Source: an uncultured Bacilli bacterium (GTDB lineage Bacteria > Bacillota_I > Bacilli_A > RFN20 > CAG-826). Taken from it: a DNA stretch of 64,000 nucleotides. The position numbers and the translations under genes are program-made. This document shows, piece after piece, positions 17,721 to 25,378 of this stretch. The notes below the pieces were generated by a model. That model made no database searches. It was not told the DNA's origin and saw nothing but the letters and a program-made list of their open reading frames with translations. Position 1 is the first letter of the stretch. Every line of letters starts with the position of its first letter. The stretch spans positions 141,476 to 205,475 of the forward strand of contig CAKPBC010000004.1 in the NCBI GenBank assembly GCA_934140155.1, written 5' to 3'.

Positions 17721-19532
17721 TTATTTACTTTCTATTTCTTTAAAATCAAAATTTTTAACTGTGCCTTTTGCATGATTAGCACCAACCATAATTAAATATT
17801 TTCCTGTATAATTCACTTTTAATGCTTTTTCATTATTTGATGCATCATAGAACTTATATTCTGTACCATTTAAATAAACCTTAAATGTTGAAGAAATACT
17901 TCCTACTGTTCTTTCTATTTTTACATGAATGTTTTTTAAATCTTTTGTTAAAGACTCAAATTTAGATGAATCATAACTAGCATTAGCTATTGTTCCATAT
18001 GAGAATTGTGAATCATAGTTCCATGTTCTAAAATGGAATGATTGGTCATCTAACATGATAGAATCACATATAACTGGTTCATCTGAATCATATCTTCTTA
18101 AAGCGACACCTAACATTGAATTAATATCATTTACAAAGTTTTCATATCCTTCAACATCAAATTCAATTGTAAAGTTACCTCCTATCATTCCTTTATCTCC
18201 ATATGATTTTACACATTGGTCACGGAAACGATAGTTATCTTCATTGCTATAAATATTGTTAAATTTGAACTCAGAATTACTTATGACTGTTACTTGTCCT
18301 GCTGAAGATCCACTATTAAAGAATTTTTTATTGAATTCATCAGAATTAATCATAGAATTTAAAGTCGTTTCATCGGTTATATATTTGGCATCACTAGCAA
18401 TAAATGATGTATCTTTTGATAAAACCACTGGTAATGTTCCCATATTATTGAAACGATTATTTGATTCAAACCAATAAAGTGATCCATTAATAGTGTAATA
18501 ATAATCATTTCCATTTCTTAAAACACCCATTGTAATATTAGTTGGATCAAAATCTCTAATACCATTAACTTGCCAAATCATTGAACGAGATGCTGCCGCT
18601 CCCCAAGTGTTTGGAAAATCCATCATTACTGTTTTTTGTCCTTCTTTTGGTGAAAAATAGAAGCCTCTTGTATCATTATCATTCGATCCACTTCCTATTC
18701 CCACTCTTGTCCATCCATCACTAGTTGAAGCCAAAATATTAAAATTAACTTCAGCATAATACTTAGTAGCAGGACTTGCATTAAACCATGCCATAGCAGC
18801 AACATTATCGCCTTCGATTAAAGTGTTTTTTGTTTCAATATAAGCTTCTTTATCTGCTTGATGACTATATTCCATATTATCAGCGTATCCGCCTTTGTTA
18901 GTAAAGAACATGCCTTTCTTTACTTCAAATGTTTTCTTATCAAAAACAGATGAATCCGATATAGATGTAACAGTAATATCAACTACTCCAGTTTTTAAGA
19001 AAGAAATCTTTCCATTTTCATCAACTGTTGCAACACTTGTATTAGAAGTTTGGTAAGTCAAACGTGGATCAGCATTTTCTGGTGCAATGGTAACACTTAT
19101 CATAGCATCTTCGCCAACCCAACCTACGCCATTGCCTTCACCGTTAATTTTTACACTTGTTGGCTTATTAGCAGAAATAACCGTTATTTCTACTGAAGTG
19201 AAAATAGTAGAATCAGATGCTAAAGCAATTTTAATTTCTACTTTTCCTTCACTAATACCAGTAACTTTGCCTCCGTCAACAGTAGCAACTTTTTCATTTG
19301 CACTACTCCAAACAACATCACGTTTAGCAGTACCCGAAACGAGCACTCTTAGAGTAATAGTATTTCCCACAGATACTTCTTTTATTGTTGAAGTAACTTT
19401 AATTTGAATATTACTGGATGTACTTGTAGTTGTAGACGTGCTTGTACTTGTTTCTTGGTGATTACAAGCCGCTAAAGCCGTGCATGTACATAGTAATAAA
19501 GGAAATAATAAAAATTTTTTCTTTATTTTCAT
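17721..19532 (-). CDS. Surface lipoprotein with two Ig-like (Big_2) repeats, paralogue of the next gene
   Basis: First gene of the operon. Lipobox ALAAC (Cys23), Ser/Thr-rich spacer, two BIG2-like repeats (about 43-120 and 125-205), and a long C-terminal region sharing the GWTRVGIGSG and FYFSPKEGQKTVMMDFPNTW blocks with the following gene. The pair differs by one Ig-like repeat. The ATG follows GGGAGG. It is probably a glycan-binding surface protein; SusD-like roles in other phyla offer a functional analogy only. Confidence 0.7.
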   Translation of the reverse strand: MKIKKKFLLFPLLLCTCTALAACNHQETSTSTSTTTSTSSNIQIKVTSTIKEVSVGNTITLRVLVSGTAKRDVVWSSANEKVATVDGGKVTGISEGKVEIKIALASDSTIFTSVEITVISANKPTSVKINGEGNGVGWVGEDAMISVTIAPENADPRLTYQTSNTSVATVDENGKISFLKTGVVDITVTSISDSSVFDKKTFEVKKGMFFTNKGGYADNMEYSHQADKEAYIETKNTLIEGDNVAAMAWFNASPATKYYAEVNFNILASTSDGWTRVGIGSGSNDNDTRGFYFSPKEGQKTVMMDFPNTWGAAASRSMIWQVNGIRDFDPTNITMGVLRNGNDYYYTINGSLYWFESNNRFNNMGTLPVVLSKDTSFIASDAKYITDETTLNSMINSDEFNKKFFNSGSSAGQVTVISNSEFKFNNIYSNEDNYRFRDQCVKSYGDKGMIGGNFTIEFDVEGYENFVNDINSMLGVALRRYDSDEPVICDSIMLDDQSFHFRTWNYDSQFSYGTIANASYDSSKFESLTKDLKNIHVKIERTVGSISSTFKVYLNGTEYKFYDASNNEKALKVNYTGKYLIMVGANHAKGTVKNFDFKEIESK

Positions 19533-19584
19533 TGAATTGTTCCTCCCTGCGGCATAAAGAAACCGCTTTCTTCAGTTAGATACT

Positions 19585-19613
19585 AACATACTTTAACGTT
19601 AAAGTAAATACAA
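19585..19613 (-). promoter_or_regulatory. Promoter of the carbohydrate operon
   Basis: On the minus strand TTGTAT (19613-19608) and TATGTT (19590-19585) are separated by 17 bases. The spacer is almost wholly filled by a palindromic operator, so a bound regulator would block RNA polymerase directly. Transcription would start near 19577, about 45 bases before the first lipoprotein ATG. Confidence 0.65.
19589..19606. promoter_or_regulatory. LacI-type operator, perfect 18-bp palindrome
   Basis: TACTTTAACGTTAAAGTA is a perfect palindrome with a central CG, the hallmark of LacI/GalR operators. It lies between the -35 and -10 boxes of the operon promoter. A second, imperfect copy (TTACTTCATCGTTAAAGTAA) is at 19623-19642, between the operon promoter and the lacI-type promoter. 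The LacI-family gene next door is the likely regulator. Confidence 0.75.
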
Positions 19614-19622
19614 TTTTAAAAA

Positions 19623-19642
19623 TTACTTCATCGTTAAAGTAA
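19623..19642. promoter_or_regulatory. Second, imperfect LacI-type operator
   Basis: TTACTTCATCGTTAAAGTAA shares one perfect half (GTTAAAGTAA) with the palindrome at 19589-19606 and has a degenerate other half. The two centres are about 35 bases apart. It lies just upstream of the operon -35 box and about 37 bases before the regulator's own -35 box, so it could give cooperative binding or autoregulation. Confidence 0.55.
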
Positions 19643-19678
19643 GACAATTTAGTTCGTTTTTCAACATTTTTACGAAAA

Positions 19679-19707
19679 TTGACAGTTTTTACCAACTATG
19701 TTATTAT
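19679..19707 (+). promoter_or_regulatory. Promoter of the LacI-family regulator
   Basis: Near-consensus TTGACA (19679-19684), 17-base spacer, TATTAT (19702-19707). It faces away from the operon promoter. The start site would leave a leader of roughly 60 bases before the ATG at 19775. Confidence 0.8.
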
Positions 19708-19774
19708 GAATAAAATGACTATAATATTTTATTAGCAAATTATCCTTTGAATACTAAGTAAAGTTGGTGAAAAA

Positions 19775-20752
19775 ATGCAGCAAAAAAGAAACATTACATT
19801 AAAAGATATTGCCATTCGTGCAGGAATATCTATTAACGCCGTTTCAAGAGCATTAAGAGATTCACAAGATATTTCCGAACCAACTAAAGAAAAGGTTCGA
19901 AAAATTGCTGCTGAGTTGGGCTATGTTCCTGATAGTGTGGCGCGTAATCTAAAAAACGATAATTCAAAAATTATCGCTCTTGTTTATAACGATTTTTACA
20001 ATCCTTATTTTGCTATTTACTGCGAAAAGGTTTTTCATTACATAAAAGAGAAAGGATATAAATGCAATTTAATCTATTCTGATACTAATCTTATGACAAT
20101 GAATGATATTGAAAACATTATGATTAACCGCTATTGCGGTGTAATTTCTTTTGTTGAGCCTACAACTGAGGTGGCTCTGTTTTTCAAAAAAAGAGAAATC
20201 CCTTTTTGCTTGGTTGGAATTAATTCTAATGTTGAATATATCGATTGTGTCTATACGGATGATATCAGTGGCGGCAAACAAGTTGGTGAGTTTTTTGTTA
20301 AAGGTAATTTTACTAAAGCATTATATTTAACAAATAGTATTTCTGAAACTAGTTTTCGTAGATTTTTAGGATTTTCCGAAATTATTAATGCATCTAATAA
20401 GCCTTTTGGTTTTATTCCATACCAATATCAAAAAGATTTTATTCAAATTGCCTATAAAAAAATCATATCTGAAAACATCGATTTTGTCTTTTGTTTTTCA
20501 GATTCATTAGCTATTGAACTAATTAGTTACTTAAAACAAAAAAGGATTAAAAAGAAAATTAAAATTATTGGATATGATGATATTCACGAATTTTATCCTA
20601 TTTTTAGAAACGTTAATTCTGTTAGAACCGACACTGAACAAATTGTACATTTTGCTTGCAATCTAATTATTGACAAAGTTACAAAAGAAAAGAACATTAA
20701 TGAATACTTTTCACAAATGTTCCCAACTTATCTTCACATTATTAAAGAATAA
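19775..20752 (+). CDS. LacI/GalR-family transcriptional regulator
   Basis: A 325-residue repressor. The N-terminal helix-turn-helix reads ITLKDIAIRAGISINAVSRA, followed by the hinge helix PDSVARNLK. The rest is a periplasmic-binding-like effector domain (FVFCFSDSLAIELI, GYDDIHEFYP). It is divergent from the 15-kb carbohydrate operon, with a palindrome between the genes. It probably represses the operon until a sugar from the target polysaccharide is bound. The effector is unknown. Confidence 0.92.
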   Translation: MQQKRNITLKDIAIRAGISINAVSRALRDSQDISEPTKEKVRKIAAELGYVPDSVARNLKNDNSKIIALVYNDFYNPYFAIYCEKVFHYIKEKGYKCNLIYSDTNLMTMNDIENIMINRYCGVISFVEPTTEVALFFKKREIPFCLVGINSNVEYIDCVYTDDISGGKQVGEFFVKGNFTKALYLTNSISETSFRRFLGFSEIINASNKPFGFIPYQYQKDFIQIAYKKIISENIDFVFCFSDSLAIELISYLKQKRIKKKIKIIGYDDIHEFYPIFRNVNSVRTDTEQIVHFACNLIIDKVTKEKNINEYFSQMFPTYLHIIKE

Positions 20753-20811
20753 TGTTTATAATTTTCAAAGATTTTACTAATGACACTTAGAATTGTTCAT
20801 ACAATTTTGCA

Positions 20812-20920
20812 TTGTCTTATTGATTTTTATAGTTATTATGAATAAAACTGTTATGTCATTGAATTTGACACCGACTATATGTCGAAGTGGGAACAATAAT
20901 GTTGCCCACATTTTTTATAT
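20812..20920 (+). ncRNA. Candidate small RNA, convergent with a small peptide gene
   Basis: A promoter-like pair TTGTCT (20812-20817) and TATTAT (20834-20839), 16 bases apart, is followed about 50 bases later by a hairpin (GTGGG..CCCAC with further pairing inside, 20887-20909) and T6. Any RNA would be about 70 bases long and overlap the 3' UTR of the opposite-strand peptide gene. The hairpin may instead only terminate the LacI gene. Little else was seen between 20753 and 20811. Confidence 0.35.
20887..20920 (+). terminator. Terminator downstream of the LacI-family gene
   Basis: Stem GTGGGAACA / TGTT(G)CCCAC with one bulged G, loop ATAA, followed by ATTTTTTATAT on the plus strand. Confidence 0.7.
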
Positions 20921-20922
20921 AT

Positions 20923-21021
20923 CTAATTAAATTTATTATTTAATCCTAATATAAACTTTTTCGCTTTTATCTTTAATATGTTATATTTTTTTATTATATT
21001 TTGTGCATCATTGTTGATCAT
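20923..21021 (-). CDS. 32-residue cationic amphipathic peptide of unknown function
   Basis: ATG at 21021 follows AAGGAGG with seven-base spacing, the best ribosome site in this region. The peptide begins MINNDAQNIIKKYNILKIKA and ends with KKFILGLNNKFN. It has eight Lys and one acidic residue with spaced Ile/Leu, so a charged amphipathic helix is likely. The repeat TGATCAACAA flanks the ribosome site. A plus-strand hairpin overlaps its 3' side, as in type I toxin loci. It could also be a secreted leaderless peptide. I do not recognise a family. Confidence 0.45.
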   Translation of the reverse strand: MINNDAQNIIKKYNILKIKAKKFILGLNNKFN

Positions 21022-21047
21022 GTTGGTGCCTCCTTGTTGATCAATTG

Positions 21048-21076
21048 TTGCTTTAAGATTTGCTTTATGTTAGAAT
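21048..21076 (+). promoter_or_regulatory. Promoter of the CNNM gene pair
   Basis: TTGCTT (21048-21053), 17-base spacer, TAGAAT (21071-21076), leading to the ATG at 21105. Confidence 0.65.
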
Positions 21077-21104
21077 TAATTCATTGTATAGGAGTTGATT
21101 TCCC

Positions 21105-22160
21105 ATGGCTGATGGGCCTTCGTGTAGTATTAGTTTGAGTATGATAATGAGCGGACCTGTTCCCTATATTATCATTATATTATTGCTTATATTTGGTAGT
21201 TTCTTTGCTGCAACTGAAACAGCATTTTCTTCTTGTAATAGAATGCGTTTAAGAGTTATGGCTGATGATGGAAACAAAACCGCAAAACTTGCTGTTAAAA
21301 TATCAGAAAGTTTTGATAAATATTTAGTAGCCATATTAATTGGCACTAATATCGTTAGCGTTCTTACATCAATGCTATCAACATACATCTTTATGGAATT
21401 TATCGCTAATAGTGATACTGCTTCTCTTGTTGCTACTATTGTTACCACTATTATCGTATATATATTTGTTGAATCCATCCCAAAATGTATCGCTCGTGCC
21501 AATTCAATAAAAATGGTACTTTTTTCAACATATATTTTGCGTTTCTTCTACTTTTTAACTTATCCAATTGGATTAATATTTATTGGATTAGGAAAATTAT
21601 TTGATATAATTTTTAAAGTAAAAGATACTCCTGAAATTTCCGAAGATGACTTTACTAATATCATTGAAGATATTGAGGATAAAGGAATATTAGAGGAAGA
21701 AGAATCTGATATTATTCAATCCGCAATTGACTTTGGTGAAACAGAAGTTCGTGAAGTATTAACACCAAAAGATAAAATTTTTGCTATTGATTTAGATGGT
21801 TTAACTCATGAAAAATTAAATAAAATTTTATTAGATACACCTTACACACGTATTCCTGTTTATTATAAAAACATCAATAATGTTATTGGTATATTACATG
21901 TTAAAAAATATTTATCTAGTTATTTACAAAATAAGAAAGTATCTATTCGTTCTACTTTATCTAAACCATATATTGTTAGTAATCAATTTACTATGGATGA
22001 GTTATTTGAAGGATTTAAAAAGCATAAAACTCATATTGCTATTGTTAAAGATAAACAAAAAAACACTATTGGCATGGTAACGATGGAAGACCTTCTTGAA
22101 GAACTTGTTGGCGATATGGCCGAATTTAATGAACAAGTTAAAAAAGGAGGTAAAAAATAA
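21105..22160 (+). CDS. CNNM/CorC-type membrane protein with CBS pair (HlyC/TlyC-like), short form
   Basis: 351 residues: an N-terminal DUF21/CNNM membrane domain with about four helices (residues 15-165), then a CBS pair (VREVLTPKDKIFAIDLDG; HIAIVKDKQKNTIGMVTMED). The C-terminal CorC_HlyC domain of longer relatives is missing. CNNM proteins move Mg2+ and related cations, with CBS domains sensing Mg-ATP. ATG has GGAG ten bases before it. It ends in ATAATG with the next gene, a longer paralogue, so they probably work together. Confidence 0.85.
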   Translation: MADGPSCSISLSMIMSGPVPYIIIILLLIFGSFFAATETAFSSCNRMRLRVMADDGNKTAKLAVKISESFDKYLVAILIGTNIVSVLTSMLSTYIFMEFIANSDTASLVATIVTTIIVYIFVESIPKCIARANSIKMVLFSTYILRFFYFLTYPIGLIFIGLGKLFDIIFKVKDTPEISEDDFTNIIEDIEDKGILEEEESDIIQSAIDFGETEVREVLTPKDKIFAIDLDGLTHEKLNKILLDTPYTRIPVYYKNINNVIGILHVKKYLSSYLQNKKVSIRSTLSKPYIVSNQFTMDELFEGFKKHKTHIAIVKDKQKNTIGMVTMEDLLEELVGDMAEFNEQVKKGGKK

Positions 22161-23458
22161 TGATTGTATATTATATTTTACTTCTAATTTTAATACTATT
22201 ATCCGCTTTCTTTTCCATGTCTGAGATTGCTCTTAACTCTGTGAATGTTCTTAAACTTAAGAAAGCAAGTGAAAATGGCGATAAATCTGCTAAAAGGGTA
22301 TTAAAGATTATTGATCATTTAAATGAAACAGTATATTCCATTTTATTTGGTAATGACTTCGTAAATATTTTCTCTACTTCTCTTGCTACAATTGTCGGTA
22401 ATGAAATATTTAAAGGTTTACTAGATGGTCCTAATAGCGGTTATGTTCCTCTTCTTGTTTCCGTCACAATGTTTTTAGTTATTCTTACATTTGGTGAAGT
22501 ATTGCCTAAAACTATTGGATTAAAATTTAATTATCAAGTCGCACGTTTTTCTTCTATTCCTTTAACTGTTCTTGTTATTATTTTAAAACCTATTATCTTT
22601 GTTATTAATTTATTTGTTAGTTTTGTTACTAAACCATTTACCAAGAAAAACAAAGATGAAGAAGTTATGACTGATGATGAATTAATGGAAATTGTGGAAC
22701 AAATTGAAGAAGATGGCGTTATTAATGAAAAACAAGGTGACTTATTAAAGTCTGCGATTGATTTCTGTGACACCACTGTTTATGAAATTATGACACCACG
22801 TGTTGATGTATACGCTCTTGACATCAATGAAAATAATGATGATGTTTATGACACTAAAGAATTTACAAGATATTCCCGTATCCCTGTCTATGATGAAACT
22901 ATCGATAACATCATTGGTATTGTTAAAGTTAAAAAGATTTTAAAGATGAAACTTAAAGGCGAAAAAGTGGATTTAAGAAAGCTAATTGATGAACCAATAT
23001 ATGTTCCTAAATCAAAACACATTTCATCATTACTAAAAGAATTTAAAGATACTCATACACATATTGCCGTTATCATTGATGAATTTGGTGGTACGGAAGG
23101 TATTGTAACTATGGAAGATATCGTCGAGGAATTAGTGGGCGAAATATGGGATGAAACAGATGTAATTGAAGAAGATTATAAACAAAAGAGTCAAAACATT
23201 TATGAAGTTGATGGCTCAATGAATATTGATGACTTCTTTGATTTAGTAGGTATTGATAAAGATAAAGATGAAATCGATTCTGACTATACTACTGTAAGTG
23301 GCTTCTGTATCGAAAATCTTGAACGATTTGCTAAAGTTGGAGATACTTTCGATTATGAAAATCTTACTATAGAAATCTTAAAAGTTGATGAATTTATAGT
23401 TGAAAAAGTTAAAGTCATTGTTAATAACGATGATGAAAATGAAGACGAAGAAGAATAA
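22160..23458 (+). CDS. CNNM/CorC-type membrane protein with CBS pair and CorC_HlyC domain
   Basis: 432 residues: membrane DUF21 domain (1-160; FGEVLPKTIG motif), CBS pair (MTPRVDVYALDI; VIIDEFGGTEGIVTMEDIVE), and a C-terminal CorC_HlyC domain (YEVDGSMNIDDFFDLVGI). This is the full-length form of the family used in Mg2+/Co2+ efflux or homeostasis. The last residues are very acidic. It overlaps the shorter paralogue by one base and is followed by a strong terminator. Confidence 0.9.
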   Translation: MIVYYILLLILILLSAFFSMSEIALNSVNVLKLKKASENGDKSAKRVLKIIDHLNETVYSILFGNDFVNIFSTSLATIVGNEIFKGLLDGPNSGYVPLLVSVTMFLVILTFGEVLPKTIGLKFNYQVARFSSIPLTVLVIILKPIIFVINLFVSFVTKPFTKKNKDEEVMTDDELMEIVEQIEEDGVINEKQGDLLKSAIDFCDTTVYEIMTPRVDVYALDINENNDDVYDTKEFTRYSRIPVYDETIDNIIGIVKVKKILKMKLKGEKVDLRKLIDEPIYVPKSKHISSLLKEFKDTHTHIAVIIDEFGGTEGIVTMEDIVEELVGEIWDETDVIEEDYKQKSQNIYEVDGSMNIDDFFDLVGIDKDKDEIDSDYTTVSGFCIENLERFAKVGDTFDYENLTIEILKVDEFIVEKVKVIVNNDDENEDEEE

Positions 23459-23467
23459 AACAACTTA

Positions 23468-23500
23468 AGAGCAAAGGCATAAATGCTTTTGCTCTTTTTA
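23468..23500 (+). terminator. Terminator of the CNNM pair
   Basis: AGAGCAAAGGCAT / ATGCTTTTGCTCT stem (one G-T) followed by TTTTAT. Confidence 0.85.
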
Positions 23501-23535
23501 TCTAAATTGATATTAAAAATATTACCAAACTATTT

Positions 23536-23560
23536 TTATAACAAATTCTTTTGTTATAAT
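23536..23560. promoter_or_regulatory. Perfect 10-bp inverted repeat over the -10 box of the M20 gene
   Basis: TTATAACAAA at 23536-23545 and TTTGTTATAA at 23550-23559, separated by TTCT, form a perfect inverted repeat. It includes the -10 hexamer TATAAT (23555-23560) of the amidohydrolase gene. No good -35 box is present, so the site could be an operator. It has no T-run and is not a terminator. Confidence 0.55.
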
Positions 23561-23582
23561 TTTTATAAGGAGATTTAACATT

Positions 23583-24926
23583 ATGAAATATCAAAAATAT
23601 TTAGATTTTGTAAATAAACATAAGCAAGAAATTTATGAAGCGGAAGATTTTATTTGGAAACATCCAGAAACAGGATATAACGAATGGGAAACTAGCCATT
23701 ATTTAGAAAATGTATTTGAAAAGGCTGGCTATGTTTTAAATAAAGCTGGTAATATTCCTGGATTTTATACTGATATTGATACTGGTAAACCAGGTCCAAA
23801 AGTTATGATTTTAGCGGAACTTGATGCTTTAGCGGTTCCAAATCATTTTGCCGCTGTTAATGGTAACGCTCATGCATGTGGTCACTGTGCTCAATGTGCC
23901 GCAATGGTAGGCATTGCTCTTGCTTTAAAAGAACCTGGTGCCTTAGATGGCTTAAGTGGTTCTATTCGTTTAGTTTTAGTTCCTGCCGAAGAAGGCATTC
24001 AACTTGAAGAACGAAACAAATTAAGAAAACAGGGTATTATTCATTTCTTAGGTGGCAAAGATGAATTCTTATATCGCGGATATTTTGATGGTGTAGATAT
24101 GGCTTATATGTTTCATACTGGCACTAATACCGCAACGTTACTAGATTTACATGCTGGTTGTAATGGTTGTTTGATGAAAGATGTCACATATTACGGCGTT
24201 GGCGCTCATGCTGGCAGCTGTCCTGATCAAGGTGTTAATGCTTTATATGCCGCAACATTAGGATTAAACGCTATTAATGCTTTACGTGAAACATTTAAAG
24301 AAGAAAATCATATTCGTGTTCATCCTATTATCACTAATGGTGGAGAAGCTGTTAGTATCATTCCTAGCGTTGCAAAGATTTCTACTTTTATTCGTGGTAG
24401 ATCATTAAAAACTATTCAACTTACCAACAAAAAAGTAAATCGTGCTTTAGCTTCTGGTGCTTTAGCAATGGGCGCTACTATGATGGTTAATGACTATCCT
24501 GGATTTGCTCCTTTAAATAATTCGGAAAAATTAAGAGAAGTTACTGTTGATGTTATGTCCGAACTTGTTGGAAGAGAAAAAATTAGACTTACTAATAACT
24601 GGGGTAATGGCTCTACTGATATGGGCAATCTAAGTTGCATTATGCCTGTTGTTCACCCTTATATTGCTGGTGCAAAAGGAACAAGTCATGGTGTCGATTT
24701 CCATATTGCTGATGTTGATAAAGCCTGTGTATTATCAGCGCAAGGTCAACTATCTATCTTAAGTGCCTTATTAAGTGATAATGCTAAGCTTGCTAAAGAG
24801 GTTGTTAGTTCTTATACTCCACTTTACGCTTCTAAAGAAGAATACTTTAAAGATTGGAGTAGTTATATAAAAGAAGAGCAATTATTGGAATACGATGATA
24901 ATATTGTAAAAGTTAAATTAGATTAA
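23583..24926 (+). CDS. M20-family amidohydrolase (AbgB/HipO-like)
   Basis: A 447-residue zinc aminoacylase/carboxypeptidase-type enzyme. Motifs are LAELDALAVP, HACGHCAQCAAMVG (metal ligands), VPAEEG (catalytic and metal Glu) and GTSHGVDFH for the late histidine. The dimerisation lid is present (GVGAHAGSCPDQGVNAL). The closest general match is the p-aminobenzoyl-glutamate/amidohydrolase branch, which splits N-acyl amino acids or dipeptides. AAGGAG precedes the ATG. It is monocistronic with its own palindrome-containing promoter. The substrate is unknown. Confidence 0.85.
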   Translation: MKYQKYLDFVNKHKQEIYEAEDFIWKHPETGYNEWETSHYLENVFEKAGYVLNKAGNIPGFYTDIDTGKPGPKVMILAELDALAVPNHFAAVNGNAHACGHCAQCAAMVGIALALKEPGALDGLSGSIRLVLVPAEEGIQLEERNKLRKQGIIHFLGGKDEFLYRGYFDGVDMAYMFHTGTNTATLLDLHAGCNGCLMKDVTYYGVGAHAGSCPDQGVNALYAATLGLNAINALRETFKEENHIRVHPIITNGGEAVSIIPSVAKISTFIRGRSLKTIQLTNKKVNRALASGALAMGATMMVNDYPGFAPLNNSEKLREVTVDVMSELVGREKIRLTNNWGNGSTDMGNLSCIMPVVHPYIAGAKGTSHGVDFHIADVDKACVLSAQGQLSILSALLSDNAKLAKEVVSSYTPLYASKEEYFKDWSSYIKEEQLLEYDDNIVKVKLD

Positions 24927-24931
24927 GAAAA

Positions 24932-24969
24932 AAACACTTAACTGCGTCAATTAGTAGTTAAGTGTTTTT
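24932..24969. terminator. Bidirectional terminator between the M20 gene and the McrB-N-like gene
   Basis: AAACACTTAACT / AGTTAAGTGTTT stem with an A-run on the left and T5 on the right. It overlaps the final codons of the minus-strand gene. Confidence 0.8.
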
Positions 24970-25259
24970 AACTCTTTACTTTCATCATACAAATCTTTAA
25001 AGCAGTTGCGAACGTCTTCAGAATAATTTTTTGCCATCTTTATTAATGCGGAAAATGGATAACTGCTGCGAGAGTCAAGAATGCTTCTTGCCCCTAATAA
25101 AGCGCTATATAACATTGAAGCAAAATCATTTGCATTAATATCCCATTTATCTTGGAAATTTTTAACTGCTTGTAATTTTTCTTTATTCTTTTGCCAATTG
25201 GCTTCAAAGTCTTTTTTAAAATAATCTAATGCTTCTTGAAATAATTCATTATTAAACAT
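24951..25259 (-). CDS. 102-residue protein resembling the N-terminal module of McrB-like AAA proteins
   Basis: The frame begins MFNNELFQEALDYFKKDF and has a W-x-N-x-K-E-K-L-Q-A-V-K-x-F-Q-D-K-W-D-I core, then DLYDESKEL. From memory this pattern is found at the start of McrB-type restriction ATPases (WEKEKYKWEAVKHFQDNW-like), but here it stands alone without an AAA domain or McrC. GGAG precedes the ATG. The promoter contains a run of ten G between its boxes (see 25286-25316). The family link needs a profile search. The function is unknown. Confidence 0.6.
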   Translation of the reverse strand: MFNNELFQEALDYFKKDFEANWQKNKEKLQAVKNFQDKWDINANDFASMLYSALLGARSILDSRSSYPFSALIKMAKNYSEDVRNCFKDLYDESKELKTLNY

Positions 25260-25285
25260 ATTTTTTCTCCATATAATCTAAAAAT

Positions 25286-25316
25286 ATTCTACCCCCCCCC
25301 CGTAGTATTTTGTCAA
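25286..25316 (-). promoter_or_regulatory. Promoter with a poly-G spacer, probably phase-variable
   Basis: On the minus strand a perfect TTGACA (25316-25311) and TAGAAT (25291-25286) are separated by 19 bases, of which the last ten are all G (25301-25292). Tracts of this length slip in replication. Loss of two G would give the optimal 17-base spacer. The promoter drives the small gene at 24951-25259. Confidence 0.75.
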
Positions 25317-25339
25317 ATACAATTTTGCCCCCTTATAAT
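25310..25339 (+). promoter_or_regulatory. Divergent promoter sharing the -35 site
   Basis: TTGTCA (25310-25315), 18-base spacer, TATAAT (25334-25339) on the plus strand. Its -35 box overlaps the opposite promoter's -35 box by five bases, so the two promoters should compete for RNA polymerase. It leads to the gene at 25379. Confidence 0.6.
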
Positions 25340-25378
25340 ATTTAGTAAAACTTGATAGAATATATAAAGGTGATGACA

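Noticed and set aside
17474..17743. Plus-strand frame rich in Asp-Val-Asp-Ile repeats
   Set aside because: It is the complement of the Ser/Thr-rich spacer of the lipoprotein on the minus strand and has no ribosome site of its own.
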